Notes: generated by a model not told the origin, from the sequence alone. 64,000 nt of DNA from JAWHTC01 sp032586155 (GCF_032586155.1 NZ_JAWHTC010000007.1:62001-126000), one strand, 5' to 3'. Positions 1-9,313 are shown, counted from the stretch's first letter. A program made the numbers and translations.

Positions 1-1215
1 GCACTGGCACGGGCGACGACAAGCGCCGAGGCGGCAGCGGCCTATAAGGGTGAGCAGCTGAGCTTCGGAGCGGATTACCTTATTCCGAAGCCGTTTGACC
101 CACGGCTTGTGGGCGTGGTGTCGTCGGCGGTGGCCCAAGCGGCAATGGAGACCGGTGTGGCGACACGGCCGATTGCCGATCTGGACGAGTACCGTGCACG
201 GCTGAACCAGACGGTGTTCAAATCGGCGCTGTTGATGCGGCCAGTGTTCGACGCGGCACGCACAGCCAGCCGCAAGATCGTTTTTGCCGAGGGCGAAGAT
301 GAACGGGTGTTGCGCGCGGCGCAGGCGATATTGGAAGAGACGACCGAAACGCCGATCTTGATTGGTCGGCCCGAGGTGATCGAGGCGCGGTGTGCGCGGG
401 CTGGATTGGATATTCGCCCGGGTGCGGACTTTCCCATCGTGAACCCAGAGAACGACCCGCGATATCGGGACTATTGGCAGAGCTATCACGCGATCATGGC
501 GCGGCGCGGGGTGACACCAGATATTGCCCGGGCGGTGATGCGGACCAACACCACGGCGATTGGTGCGGTGATGGTGCATCGCGGAGAGGCGGATTCACTG
601 ATTTGCGGCACGTTTGGCGAGTATCGTTGGCATCTGAACTATGTCAGCCAGTTGCTGGCGCAGGGTGGTTTGCGCCCACATGGGGCTTTGAGCCTGATGA
701 TCCTGGAGGATGGGCCGCTGTTCATTGCTGATACCCATGTCTGGTCACGGCCCACCCCGGAACAATTGGCCGAGGTGGCAATTGGTGCGGCGCGGCATGT
801 GCGGCGTTTCGGTCTGGAGCCGAAGATTGCCTTCTGCTCGCAATCGCAATTTGGCAACCAGGCCGAGGGGTCAGGCAAACGGCTGCGCGAGGCGATGGCA
901 CTCCTCGATACAGCCGCGCGCGATTTTACCTATGAGGGGGAGATGAACGTCGATGCGGCACTGGATGAGGAGTTGCGCGAACGACTGTTGCCCGGGGGGC
1001 GGATCGAGGGGGCGGCGAATGTGCTGATCTTCGGTCATGCCGATGCGGCGTCTGCCACGCGCAACATTTTGAAGATGAAGGGCGGGGGGCTGGAGGTTGG
1101 TCCGATCCTGATGGGGATGGGCAATCGTGCCCATATCGTCAGCCCGTCGATCACGCCGCGCGGGCTGTTGAACATGGCTGCCGTGGCGGGGACGCCGGTG
1201 GAGCATTACGGGTGA
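1..1215 (+). CDS. NADP-dependent malic enzyme, C-terminal part (gene enters from the left edge)
   Basis: The frame is open from base 1 and stops with TGA at 1213-1215, so this is the 3' part of a longer gene. The first ~35 codons look like the end of the malic enzyme catalytic domain (PKPFDPRL), and the rest (~330 residues) is the phosphotransacetylase-like domain found at the C-terminus of the large MaeB type (AEGEDERVLRAA; IADTHV; NVDAAL). MaeB decarboxylates malate to pyruvate with NADP; the PTA-like part is generally considered regulatory. The motifs match the family well. The start, N-terminus and upstream neighbour lie outside the window. The next gene starts 222 bases downstream, after an operator-rich spacer. 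Confidence 0.9.
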   Translation, partial: ALARATTSAEAAAAYKGEQLSFGADYLIPKPFDPRLVGVVSSAVAQAAMETGVATRPIADLDEYRARLNQTVFKSALLMRPVFDAARTASRKIVFAEGEDERVLRAAQAILEETTETPILIGRPEVIEARCARAGLDIRPGADFPIVNPENDPRYRDYWQSYHAIMARRGVTPDIARAVMRTNTTAIGAVMVHRGEADSLICGTFGEYRWHLNYVSQLLAQGGLRPHGALSLMILEDGPLFIADTHVWSRPTPEQLAEVAIGAARHVRRFGLEPKIAFCSQSQFGNQAEGSGKRLREAMALLDTAARDFTYEGEMNVDAALDEELRERLLPGGRIEGAANVLIFGHADAASATRNILKMKGGGLEVGPILMGMGNRAHIVSPSITPRGLLNMAAVAGTPVEHYG

Positions 1216-1233
1216 GGTGATTCCCGGTTCGGA

Positions 1234-1356
1234 TTTGCACATATGAGTTTGCAAATTTGCAAACGTCAGAACCTATGCAGCCGCCCTGCATATTTTTAGG
1301 GGGTTTGCAAAAATTTGCAGGGCGATTGGGCGGGAACTTGCAAACTTCTTGCGGTA
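1234..1356. promoter_or_regulatory. Cluster of TTTGCAAA-type sites, probable ScfR/PccR operators upstream of prpE
   Basis: The spacer holds repeated TTTGCAAA half-sites. Two are adjacent at 1248-1263 (TTTGCAAATTTGCAAA), preceded by TTTGCACA at 1234. A pair follows at 1304-1321 (TTTGCAAA, two bases, TTTGCAGG), then CTTGCAAA at 1337-1344 with a TTGCGG six bases on. The short-chain fatty acyl-CoA regulator family (ScfR; PccR in Rhodobacter sphaeroides) is known to bind TTTGCAAA repeats in front of propionyl-CoA assimilation genes. Placement before a propionyl-CoA synthetase gene fits that role. The regulator gene itself is not in the window. Spacing differs between the pairs, so which pair is the true operator is inference. 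Confidence 0.75.
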
Positions 1357-1437
1357 ATCTGTCACCTGTGTCTCTCTGGCGCTTGCGAGATGAGGGGTTG
1401 CCCGCCTATCAGGGGGTAAGCACAGGAGGAGTATACC

Positions 1438-3327
1438 ATGGGATACCGCGAAGTTTATGATGCCTGGAAGGCCGACCCCGAAGCGTTCTGGATGGAGGCC
1501 GCACAGGCGATCGACTGGGATCAAGCCCCGTCGAAGGCTCTGTTTGACAAAGGCAACAATCTTTACGAATGGTTTGCCGACGCCAAATGCAACACCTGCT
1601 GGAACGCGGTGGACCGTCATGTCGAGGGCGGTCGTGCGGATCAGGTGGCTGTCATTTACGACAGCCCGATCACCGGCCGGAAGCAGCAATTCACCTATGC
1701 CGAATTGAAGGATCGGGTGGCGCATCTGGCGGGCGCGCTGAAGGCCAAGGGCGTGGAAAAGGGCGACCGCGTGGTCATCTACATGCCGATGGTGCCGCAG
1801 GCGATCGAGGCGATGCTGGCGTGCGGGCGTCTGGGCGCGGTGCATTCGGTGGTGTTCGGCGGGTTTGCCGCCAACGAGTTGGCCGTTCGGATCGACGACG
1901 CCAAGCCAAAGGCGATCATCGCGGCAAGCTGTGGGTTGGAGCCGGGCCGTGTGGTGAAATACAAACCACTTCTGGACGGCGCGATTGAGATTGCCAAGCA
2001 CAAGCCCGAGTTCACCCTGATCCTGCAACGCGAGGAAGAAGTGGCGGAGCTAATCGACGGCCGTGATTTCGACTGGGTCGAGGCGGCTGCGGCGGCCGAT
2101 CCGGCGGATTGTGTGCCGGTTGAGGGCAATCACCCCTCGTATATCCTTTACACCAGCGGCACCACGGGCGCGCCCAAGGGTGTGATCCGTCACACGGCCG
2201 GTCAGCTTGTCGCGCTGAACTGGACCATGAAAAACATCTACAACATGAACCCTGGTGAGGTGTTCTGGGCCGCATCCGACGTGGGCTGGGTCGTGGGGCA
2301 CAGCTATATCGCCTATGCGCCGCTGATTCACGGCAACACCACCATCGTGTTCGAGGGCAAGCCGGTGGGTACGCCGGATGCGGGCACCTTCTGGCGGGTG
2401 ATTTCCGAATATGACGTGAAGAGCTTCTTCACCGCGCCGACCGCCTTCCGGGCGGTGAAACGCGAGGACCCAAAGGGCGAGTTCGTCAAGAAGTATGACC
2501 TTTCCGGTTTGCGGGTCGTGTACCTGGCGGGCGAGCGGGCCGACCCTGACACGATCGTCTGGGCGCAGGACCAGCTGGGCGTGCCGGTGATCGACCACTG
2601 GTGGCAGACCGAAACCGGCTGGTCGATTGCCGCCAACCCGGTGGGGATTGAGATGCTCGACGTGAAACTGGGTAGCCCGTCGGTGCCGATGCCGGGCTAT
2701 GACGTGCAGGTTTTGGGCGATGACGGCCATCCTTTGCCTGCCGGTGAGCTGGGCGCGATTGCGATCAAGCTGCCACTGCCGCCGGGCACGCTGCCGAACC
2801 TGTGGCAGGCCGAGGACCGGTTCCAAAAAAGTTATCTCAACACCTTCCCCGGTTATTACGAGACCGGCGATGCGGGGATGATCGACGAAGATGGCTACCT
2901 TTACATCATGGCGCGGACCGATGACGTGATCAACGTGGCGGGGCACCGCCTGTCCACCGGCGGTATGGAAGAGGTTCTGGCGCATCACCCGGACGTGGCC
3001 GAATGCGCCGTGATCGGGGTGACGGATCAGCTGAAAGGGCAATTGCCTGTCGGGTTCCTGTGCCTGAACGCCGGGTGCAACCGCCCGCACGAGGAAGTCG
3101 TGGCCGAGGTGGTCAAGATGGTGCGCGAGAAGATCGGACCCGTCGCAGCGTTCAAGCTGGCCATTGTAGTGGATCGCCTGCCCAAGACCCGGTCCGGCAA
3201 GATCCTGCGTGGCACCATGGTGTCGATTGCGGATGGCACCGAATGGAAGATGCCCGCGACGATTGATGATCCGGCGATCCTTGAAGAGATCGCCGAGGCG
3301 CTGCAGACCATCGGCTATGCCAAGTAA
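1438..3327 (+). CDS. prpE: Propionyl-CoA synthetase (acetyl-CoA synthetase-like, AMP-forming)
   Basis: The 629-residue adenylate-forming enzyme converts propionate, ATP and CoA to propionyl-CoA, feeding the propionyl-CoA carboxylase or methylcitrate route in the cytosol. The P-loop motif TSGTTGAPKG lies near residues 241-250, the adenine-binding WWQTETGWS near 390, and the C-terminal KTRSGKILRG carries the conserved catalytic Lys588, the residue acetylated in related synthetases. The N-terminus (GYREVYDAWKADPEAFW) and length fit PrpE better than Acs (about 650 residues). The ATG at 1438 follows a strong AGGAGG at 1426-1431. ScfR-type sites lie upstream and a clear hairpin terminator downstream, so it is probably monocistronic and induced by short-chain acyl-CoAs. 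Confidence 0.93.
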   Translation: MGYREVYDAWKADPEAFWMEAAQAIDWDQAPSKALFDKGNNLYEWFADAKCNTCWNAVDRHVEGGRADQVAVIYDSPITGRKQQFTYAELKDRVAHLAGALKAKGVEKGDRVVIYMPMVPQAIEAMLACGRLGAVHSVVFGGFAANELAVRIDDAKPKAIIAASCGLEPGRVVKYKPLLDGAIEIAKHKPEFTLILQREEEVAELIDGRDFDWVEAAAAADPADCVPVEGNHPSYILYTSGTTGAPKGVIRHTAGQLVALNWTMKNIYNMNPGEVFWAASDVGWVVGHSYIAYAPLIHGNTTIVFEGKPVGTPDAGTFWRVISEYDVKSFFTAPTAFRAVKREDPKGEFVKKYDLSGLRVVYLAGERADPDTIVWAQDQLGVPVIDHWWQTETGWSIAANPVGIEMLDVKLGSPSVPMPGYDVQVLGDDGHPLPAGELGAIAIKLPLPPGTLPNLWQAEDRFQKSYLNTFPGYYETGDAGMIDEDGYLYIMARTDDVINVAGHRLSTGGMEEVLAHHPDVAECAVIGVTDQLKGQLPVGFLCLNAGCNRPHEEVVAEVVKMVREKIGPVAAFKLAIVVDRLPKTRSGKILRGTMVSIADGTEWKMPATIDDPAILEEIAEALQTIGYAK

Positions 3328-3347
3328 GCGCCACACGGAAAACGAGA

Positions 3348-3376
3348 GGCCCGGACATAAGCTCCGGGCCTTTTTC
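3348..3376 (+). terminator. Rho-independent terminator after prpE
   Basis: GGCCCGGA at 3348-3355 pairs with TCCGGGCC at 3363-3370 across a 7-base loop and is followed directly by TTTTTC. An 8-bp perfect GC-rich stem with a T tract is a classic intrinsic terminator 21 bases after the prpE stop. Confidence 0.9.
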
Positions 3377-3444
3377 TTTCGTGGCGTCGCGCTTGACCGG
3401 CGTGGCATTTGCGGGCCCTCTTGAGCACCAAGGAGGACCCCGAA

Positions 3445-4677
3445 ATGACCACATCCCGCATCCCCGGATTTCACAACCTCACCCGTGAAGAGCGGCTGGC
3501 GAAAGTGGCGGAGCTGGCCGGTTTGGAGGACGCACAGGCCGCCCATCTGATGGCGGCGGCGGCGCATGATGGAGACTTGGCCGATCATCTGAGCGAAAAC
3601 GTGATTTCGGTCATGTCGGTGCCATTGGGCGTGGCGACGAACCTGGTTGTTGATGGGCGGGACGTGCTGGTACCGATGGCAACCGAAGAAAGCAGCGTGG
3701 TGGCGGCGGTGTGCAACGGGGCGCTGGCCTGTCGAGATGCCGGGGGCGTTGTCACGCACGCAGACGAACCATGCATGATTGCGCAGGTGCAGGTGACGGG
3801 GCTGGATGATCTGCTTAGGGCACAGGCGATGGTGCACAACAAGAAGCAGGCCATCGCCGGGATATGTGATGCATGCGATCCGATGCTGGTCAAGCTGGGT
3901 GGCGGATTTCGCGACTTGGAGGTGCGGGTCGCCGGGCCGTTCCTGGTGGTGCATCTGATCGTTGATGTGCGCGATGCGATGGGGGCCAACGCGGTCAACA
4001 CCATGGCGGAGCGGCTTGCGCCGAAGCTTGAGGAGTGGACCGGGGGCAAGGTGGGTCTGCGGATCCTGTCGAATCTGGCGGATCGACGGCTGGTGAGGGC
4101 GCGGGCCACCTGGCCGGCAGATGTGATCGGGGCGGCGACGGTTGACGGGATCGTGCAGGCTTACGCGTTTGCCGCCCATGACCCCTATCGCGCAGCGACC
4201 CATAACAAGGGGATCATGAACGGGGTCGGTGCGGTGGGCCTGGCCACCGGCAACGATACGCGCGCGCTCGAGGCCGGGGCGCATGCCTTTGCAGCCAAAG
4301 ATGGATACGGACCTTTGACGCGCTATTGGGTCGAAGACGGCGACCTTGTGGGCGAGATCGAGATGCCGATGCCGGTCGGCGTTGTCGGCGGGGCGACAAG
4401 GGCGCATCCCACGGCACAGGCGGCGCTCAGGATCATGGGGGCAGGCAATGCTGACCGGCTGGGCCGGGTGATGGCGGCGGTGGGGCTGGTGCAGAATTTT
4501 TCGGCTTTGCGGGCCTTGGCGACAGAAGGCATTCAGCGCGGGCACATGGGATTGCATGCGCGCAATGTGGCAATCGCAGCAGGGGCCGTGGGGGATGAGA
4601 TCGACCGGGTTGCGGCTGATATGATCGCAAGTGGTGAAGTGCGTGAGGATGTGGCGCGAGCGTTGCTTGACCAATAG
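3445..4677 (+). CDS. mvaA: Hydroxymethylglutaryl-CoA reductase, degradative (class II)
   Basis: The 410-residue protein matches class II HMG-CoA reductases throughout: N-terminal SRIPGFHNLTREERL, ENVISVMSVPLGVATN, the ATEESSVVAA segment with the catalytic Glu, DAMGANAVNT, and near the C-terminus GHMGLHARNVA with the catalytic His. The enzyme interconverts mevalonate and HMG-CoA with a nicotinamide cofactor. In bacteria of this class it is usually catabolic, toward HMG-CoA lyase, though no lyase gene is adjacent here. I chose the ATG at 3445 because AAGGAGGAC at 3430-3438 is ideally spaced; an upstream in-frame ATG at 3409 would add a non-conserved 12-residue tail. The gene is convergent with the following SDR gene. 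Confidence 0.93.
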   Translation: MTTSRIPGFHNLTREERLAKVAELAGLEDAQAAHLMAAAAHDGDLADHLSENVISVMSVPLGVATNLVVDGRDVLVPMATEESSVVAAVCNGALACRDAGGVVTHADEPCMIAQVQVTGLDDLLRAQAMVHNKKQAIAGICDACDPMLVKLGGGFRDLEVRVAGPFLVVHLIVDVRDAMGANAVNTMAERLAPKLEEWTGGKVGLRILSNLADRRLVRARATWPADVIGAATVDGIVQAYAFAAHDPYRAATHNKGIMNGVGAVGLATGNDTRALEAGAHAFAAKDGYGPLTRYWVEDGDLVGEIEMPMPVGVVGGATRAHPTAQAALRIMGAGNADRLGRVMAAVGLVQNFSALRALATEGIQRGHMGLHARNVAIAAGAVGDEIDRVAADMIASGEVREDVARALLDQ

Positions 4678-4708
4678 CGCAGCGTCTTGTCGGAGGACGG
4701 CCGGGGCC

Positions 4709-5443
4709 TTACCACTTTTCTTTCCACGGGCGCAGGTCGAGTTCGTGCGTCCAGGCGCAGCGCGGTTGATTGTGCAGCATGACATAGTTGGCGGCGATGG
4801 CATCGGGGTTGAGGATGGTATCGCCTTTGCGCATGTCGTCGACTCCGGGCACGTTTTCTCGGATGAAATTGCTGTCGATGGCCCCGTCGATCACGACATG
4901 GGCAACATGAATATTCTGCGGCCCCAGCTCTCGCGCCATGGATTGTGCGAGCGCGCGCAGCGCGTGTTTTGCGCCGGAGAAGGCCGAGAACCCGGCCCCC
5001 CCGCGTATCGAGGCGGTGGCGCCGGTGAAGATGATTGTTCCCCGGCCACGGGGCTGCATCACCCGGGCGGCTTCGCGACCCATCAGGAACCCGGCAAAAG
5101 CGCCCATTTCCCAGACCTTGCGATAGACCCGTGCAGTGGTCTCGGAGATGCCAAAGCGGACATTCGCTCCGATGTTGAAAATGGCTACTTCGATCGGGCC
5201 GACCTCGGCTTCGATCTCTGAAAAGACCCGTTGCATGTCGTCTTCGTCGCGGGCATCGGCGGGAAAGGCGCGGGCCTGACCGCCGTTGGCGCGGATGCTA
5301 TCGGCAAGGGCTTCGAGCTTCTCGGCGTGGCGCGGGCGGCGTACCAGGCAGGCGGTCATGCCTTCGGCGGCAAAGGCTCGGGCGATCGCGCCGCCGGTGT
5401 CGTCTCCGGCGCCGATCACGACGCAAGCAGGTGTCGGGCTCAT
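4709..5443 (-). CDS. SDR-family oxidoreductase with atypical catalytic tyrosine
   Basis: The 244-residue short-chain dehydrogenase/reductase has an N-terminal Rossmann motif GAGDDTGGAIARAFA (glycine-rich NAD(P) loop), an N-I-G-A segment for NNAG, and GATASIRGG before the active site. The classical YxxxK is read as F-S-G-A-K, so Phe replaces the catalytic Tyr while Lys is kept. The downstream ALAQSMARELGPQNIHVAHV is typical of the family. The substrate cannot be told. The Tyr-to-Phe change could mean altered chemistry or a non-catalytic binding role; a subgroup of SDRs with this FxxAK pattern exists as far as I recall. It ends 31 bases from mvaA on the opposite strand and starts about 95 bases from the end of nadK. 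Confidence 0.85.
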   Translation of the reverse strand: MSPTPACVVIGAGDDTGGAIARAFAAEGMTACLVRRPRHAEKLEALADSIRANGGQARAFPADARDEDDMQRVFSEIEAEVGPIEVAIFNIGANVRFGISETTARVYRKVWEMGAFAGFLMGREAARVMQPRGRGTIIFTGATASIRGGAGFSAFSGAKHALRALAQSMARELGPQNIHVAHVVIDGAIDSNFIRENVPGVDDMRKGDTILNPDAIAANYVMLHNQPRCAWTHELDLRPWKEKW

Positions 5444-5537
5444 GGCAAAATCTCCGCTGTGGCTATGCCAAAAGCCTACGAGCGGGCGTGAGCGGCTTGC
5501 AATGATTCAATGGCCTAGTCGCCAAAGAGCGGTGTTC

Positions 5538-6299
5538 TCAGACGAACTGTTCGCGGATCAGACGCTCTTCGAGCCCATGTTCGGGATCGAACAGCAGGTG
5601 GTGTTCGACCGACGGCTCCGAGCGGATTTCGACGGTTTCGACATAGAGCACCGAGCGTGAATCGGCATCCGCCATGACCGGGCGTTTCTTGGGTTCCTGC
5701 ACGTCAATGCGCACATGGGCGGATTTCGGCAGAAGCGCACCGCGCCAGCGCCTCGGGCGGAAGGGAGCAATTGCTGTCAACGCCAGCACGTCCGAGCCGA
5801 TCGGCAGAATCGGGCCGTGGGCCGAGTAGTTATAGGCGGTTGATCCGGCGGGCGTCGCAACAAGAGCCCCATCGCAGACCAGCTGCTCCATCCGCAACCG
5901 CCCGTCGACGGTGATCTTGAGCTTTGCCGCCTGTGGGCCCATCCGCAAAAGCGAGACCTCGTTGATCGCCAGTGCCTCGTGGACTGAGCCATCGCCGCGG
6001 GTGGCCTTCATCGAAAGTGGATTGATGACCGTCTCTTCGGCAGCGGCCAGCCGTTCAGGCAGGTCGCTTTCGGAGTATTCATTCATCAGGAACCCTACGG
6101 TGCCGCGGTTCATGCCATAGACTGGGGCGTCCATCTCTTGCGTCCGGTGCAGCGTGTGCAGCATGAAACCATCCCCACCGAGAGCCACGATGACGTCGGC
6201 CTTGGTCTCGGGTGTATCGCCATAGCGCGCGATCAGCGCGGCGCGTGCGGTCTGGGCCACGGGCGCGTCAGAAGCGGTGAATGCGATTTTCAGGCTCAT
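5538..6299 (-). CDS. nadK: NAD kinase
   Basis: The 253-residue NAD kinase makes NADP from NAD and ATP in the cytosol. Family motifs are clear: VALGGDGFMLHTLH with the GGDG phosphate-binding loop, MNRGTVGFLMN, AINEVSLLR (NE pair), and ATPAGSTAYNYSAHGP. I chose the ATG at 6299 (MSLKIAFTASD), because 14 more in-frame codons upstream add nothing conserved. The length matches alphaproteobacterial NadK (about 250). Its promoter must lie in the 160-base spacer shared with the divergent glyA. Confidence 0.95.
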   Translation of the reverse strand: MSLKIAFTASDAPVAQTARAALIARYGDTPETKADVIVALGGDGFMLHTLHRTQEMDAPVYGMNRGTVGFLMNEYSESDLPERLAAAEETVINPLSMKATRGDGSVHEALAINEVSLLRMGPQAAKLKITVDGRLRMEQLVCDGALVATPAGSTAYNYSAHGPILPIGSDVLALTAIAPFRPRRWRGALLPKSAHVRIDVQEPKKRPVMADADSRSVLYVETVEIRSEPSVEHHLLFDPEHGLEERLIREQFV

Positions 6300-6460
6300 C
6301 GCTGATGTTTCCGATAGTGGTGCGGTATCCCTCACCTGCACGATGAACGCCGCGCTGGCAAGCGGAAGTGTCGGAATCGGGTCTTTCCGCGGCGTAGGCT
6401 TTGCGCTAACACCGATCCGCGAAACCCACGCGCGAAACGACAGCGACGGAGACCTGCCAC

Positions 6461-7744
6461 ATGTCGAACCCCGGCTTTTTTACCGAAGAGCTTTCCAGCC
6501 GTGACCCCGAAATCTTTGGGGCCATCGAAAAGGAACTTGGCCGTCAGCGCGATGAAATCGAGCTGATTGCATCTGAAAACATCGTCAGCCGCGCCGTAAT
6601 GGAAGCGCAGGGGTCGGTGATGACCAACAAATATGCCGAGGGCTATCCGGGGCGTCGGTACTATGGCGGGTGTCAGTTTGTCGACATCGCCGAGAATCTG
6701 GCGATTGACCGCGCCAAGGAACTGTTCGGCTGCGAGTTTGCCAACGTCCAGCCCAACTCTGGCAGCCAAGCCAACCAGGGTGTTTACCAGGCGCTGTTGC
6801 AGCCCGGTGATACCATCCTGGGCATGAGCCTGGATGCCGGTGGCCATTTGACCCACGGCGCCAAGCCGAACCAGTCGGGCAAGTGGTTCAACGCCGTGCA
6901 ATACGGTGTGCGCCCGCAGGACCAGATGCTGGACTATGACCAGGTTGAGGCGCTGGCCAAGGAGCATCAACCCAAGCTGATCATCGCTGGCGGCAGCGCC
7001 ATCCCGCGTCAGATCGATTTCGCCCGCATGCGCGAGATTGCCGACATGGTTGGCGCGCTCTTGCACGTGGACATGGCGCACTTTGCCGGTCTGGTGGCTG
7101 CGGGTGAGCATCCGTCGCCGTTCCCTTATGCGGATGTGGCGACCACCACGACACACAAGACCCTGCGTGGGCCGCGTGGGGGTATGATCCTCACAAATGA
7201 TGAAGCAATTGCTAAGAAGGTGAACTCTGCCATCTTCCCGGGCATCCAGGGCGGTCCGCTGATGCATGTCATCGCAGGTAAGGCCGTGGCCTTTGGCGAG
7301 GCGCTGCGCCCCGATTTCAAGGACTATGCCAAGGCCGTGGTTGCCAACGCGCAAGCGATGGGGGACCAGTTGATGAAGGGTGGCCTGGACCTTGTGACCG
7401 GTGGCACCGACACGCATGTTCTGCTGGTCGATCTGCGGCCCAAGGGCGTAAAGGGCAACGCGACCGAAAAGGCGCTGGGCCGGGCCTATATCACTTGCAA
7501 CAAGAACGGCGTGCCGTTTGACCCGGAAAAACCCACCATCACCAGCGGCGTGCGTCTGGGTTCGCCCGCGGGCACTACGCGCGGGTTTGGCGAGGGTGAG
7601 TTCCGCCAGATCGCCGACTGGATCATCGAGGTTGTCGACGGGCTGGCCGCGAATGGCGAAGAGGGCAACGGTGAGGTCGAGGCCAAGGTCAAGGCCGAAG
7701 TGGCCGAGATGTGCGCCAAGTTCCCGCTGTATCCGGGGATGTGA
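6461..7744 (+). CDS. glyA: Serine hydroxymethyltransferase
   Basis: The 427-residue PLP enzyme converts serine and tetrahydrofolate to glycine and methylene-THF. It shows ELIASENIVSRAVMEAQGS near the N-terminus, EGYPGRRYYGGC, the PLP-lysine motif TTTHKTLRGPRGG with Lys233, and the C-terminal GVRLGSPAGTTRGFGEGEF. Length and motifs are canonical. The gene stands alone between the divergent nadK and a terminator pair at 7747-7810. Confidence 0.97.
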   Translation: MSNPGFFTEELSSRDPEIFGAIEKELGRQRDEIELIASENIVSRAVMEAQGSVMTNKYAEGYPGRRYYGGCQFVDIAENLAIDRAKELFGCEFANVQPNSGSQANQGVYQALLQPGDTILGMSLDAGGHLTHGAKPNQSGKWFNAVQYGVRPQDQMLDYDQVEALAKEHQPKLIIAGGSAIPRQIDFARMREIADMVGALLHVDMAHFAGLVAAGEHPSPFPYADVATTTTHKTLRGPRGGMILTNDEAIAKKVNSAIFPGIQGGPLMHVIAGKAVAFGEALRPDFKDYAKAVVANAQAMGDQLMKGGLDLVTGGTDTHVLLVDLRPKGVKGNATEKALGRAYITCNKNGVPFDPEKPTITSGVRLGSPAGTTRGFGEGEFRQIADWIIEVVDGLAANGEEGNGEVEAKVKAEVAEMCAKFPLYPGM

Positions 7745-7746
7745 AT

Positions 7747-7810
7747 GGTGCGTGAAATCACGCACCCTACGAATTTGGAAAGGCCATCGCAAAACGCGGT
7801 GGCCTTTTTT
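7747..7810 (+). terminator. Two stem-loops after glyA, the second a T-tailed terminator
   Basis: A perfect 8-bp hairpin, GGTGCGTG at 7747-7754 and CACGCACC at 7759-7766, starts three bases after the glyA stop. A second hairpin pairs AAGGCCATCGC (7780-7790) with GCGGTGGCCTT (7796-7806) and runs into a T tract to 7810. The second looks like the functional intrinsic terminator; the first may protect the transcript or be a partial terminator. Confidence 0.85.
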
Positions 7811-7855
7811 GTTTGCCGGGCGTAGCGTTTTCCAGCCGATAGAAGGGGACAGGCC

Positions 7856-9106
7856 ATGGCGTTGATTTCAGACGATCTTTTGCAAGAGATTCGGGCGCGG
7901 TTCGCCCATGTCGACAGCGATCCGTTCCAGGGTGAGCGGGTGTTTTTCGAAAACGCTGGCGGGGCGCTGACGCTGAAATCGGTTGTCGAGACCTCGGCGT
8001 TCTATGCGGCCATTCCCGATAACCAGGGGCGGGATAATGTGGCCAGCCATGCGCTGGTCAAGGCGATCACCACGGCGCGTGAGGATATGGCGCTGATGAT
8101 GAATGCTCCGGGCGGGCAGTTTTTCGTAGGCGAAAGCGGCACCGAGCTGTTGTTCCGGCTGATCTCGGTCGCCTGTCTGAGTGGCGGCAAGGGCCGGGTT
8201 CTGGGCTCGACGCTGGAACATCCGGCAAGCCGGAGTGCGGCGGCGCGCTGGGCCGGGATTGCCGGGCAGAAGCATGTATTGGTCGATCATGATGATGCCA
8301 CAGGTACCGTCGGGGTCGAGGCCTATCTGCCTGAAATCACCGAAGATACCCGGGTCACGACGATCCTGCATACCTCGCCCGTCACGGGGATGGGCGTGGA
8401 TGTGGCGGCGATTTCGGCGGCGATCCGCAAGGTCGCGCCCGAGTGTTTCATCATTGTCGATGGCATTCAGCACGCAGCGCATGGGCGGATTGATCTGGCG
8501 GAAATGGGCGTCGATGGTTACGTGATTTCACCCTACAAGATGTTCTCGCGCCATGGCTACGGGCTGGCCTGGGTGTCGGATCGTCTGGGCTCGGTGCCGC
8601 ACAATAACCTTTTGAAAGGGCCGGAACAAAACTGGGAAATGGGAACACGGGATACCGGGTCTTATGCGACGTTTTCGGACGTGGTCAACTACCTTGACTG
8701 GCTGGGTGGCGAGGTCTCGGACGAGACCGACCGACGCGAGCGGATCAAGGCGGCGGGCGAGGCGATTCATCAGCATGAGGCGCGGCTGACCGAAGCGATG
8801 ATCCATGGCACCGGCAACCTGAAAGGGCTGGCGGCGATGGAGAGGGTCATGATCGTCGGCGGCGCGGATAACCCGGCGCGCGAGGGGTTGGTTTCCTTTG
8901 CGGTTCAAGGGGTTGAGAGCGGCGACGTGGTGGCGCGGCTGAATGCCGAGGGGGTGCGGACGCATATCCGCAAGGCCGATCATTACTCGGGCAATGTGCT
9001 GGATCCGCTGGGCTGGCCGTCCTGCATTCGGGTGTCGCTATGCCACTATAATTCCGAGACTGAAGTGGCACGGTTCCTGGGCGTGATGCAGGAGATTGCG
9101 GGGTAG
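7856..9106 (+). CDS. Class V aminotransferase / cysteine desulfurase-like PLP enzyme
   Basis: The 416-residue fold-type I PLP enzyme belongs to the aminotransferase class V (NifS/Csd-like) superfamily. It shows FFENAGGALTLKSV near residue 25, HTSPVTG before the PLP-Asp region, FIIVDGIQHAAHG, and a PLP lysine in SPYKMFSRHGYG (Lys228). No catalytic-loop Cys typical of IscS/SufS is evident, so a true cysteine desulfurase role is not supported. It could be a selenocysteine-lyase-like or amino-acid lyase paralogue. The start ATG follows GGGGACAGGCC. It is transcribed alone and ends before a long inverted repeat shared with the convergent peptidase gene. Confidence 0.85.
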   Translation: MALISDDLLQEIRARFAHVDSDPFQGERVFFENAGGALTLKSVVETSAFYAAIPDNQGRDNVASHALVKAITTAREDMALMMNAPGGQFFVGESGTELLFRLISVACLSGGKGRVLGSTLEHPASRSAAARWAGIAGQKHVLVDHDDATGTVGVEAYLPEITEDTRVTTILHTSPVTGMGVDVAAISAAIRKVAPECFIIVDGIQHAAHGRIDLAEMGVDGYVISPYKMFSRHGYGLAWVSDRLGSVPHNNLLKGPEQNWEMGTRDTGSYATFSDVVNYLDWLGGEVSDETDRRERIKAAGEAIHQHEARLTEAMIHGTGNLKGLAAMERVMIVGGADNPAREGLVSFAVQGVESGDVVARLNAEGVRTHIRKADHYSGNVLDPLGWPSCIRVSLCHYNSETEVARFLGVMQEIAG

Positions 9107-9313
9107 CGTACGGTCGGGTTAACGCCGCGATTTGACCGGAATTTTAAGGGCTGGAATCTGTCTGCTATCTGTCGGGTATCCGTCGGGCGTTCGGTCGGGC
9201 AGGGATTGGGCAGGAAATGGCTTAACGCAACGTGCGGTTGGATGGCGGGTAGTAGGTTTCCTGATTGACGGAGTTCGCCAAACAGAGCCCGAGCGGAATC
9301 AAGGCGCTTGCGC

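Noticed and set aside
2050..4803. A 917-codon open frame on the minus strand opposite prpE and mvaA
   Set aside because: It spans two well-supported plus-strand genes and their terminator, shows composition typical of antisense of GC-rich genes (His/Arg-rich), and has no family motifs.
6332..7792. A 486-codon minus-strand frame opposite glyA
   Set aside because: Antisense shadow of a highly conserved gene; no motif, and it runs across the glyA start and into the glyA terminator hairpin.
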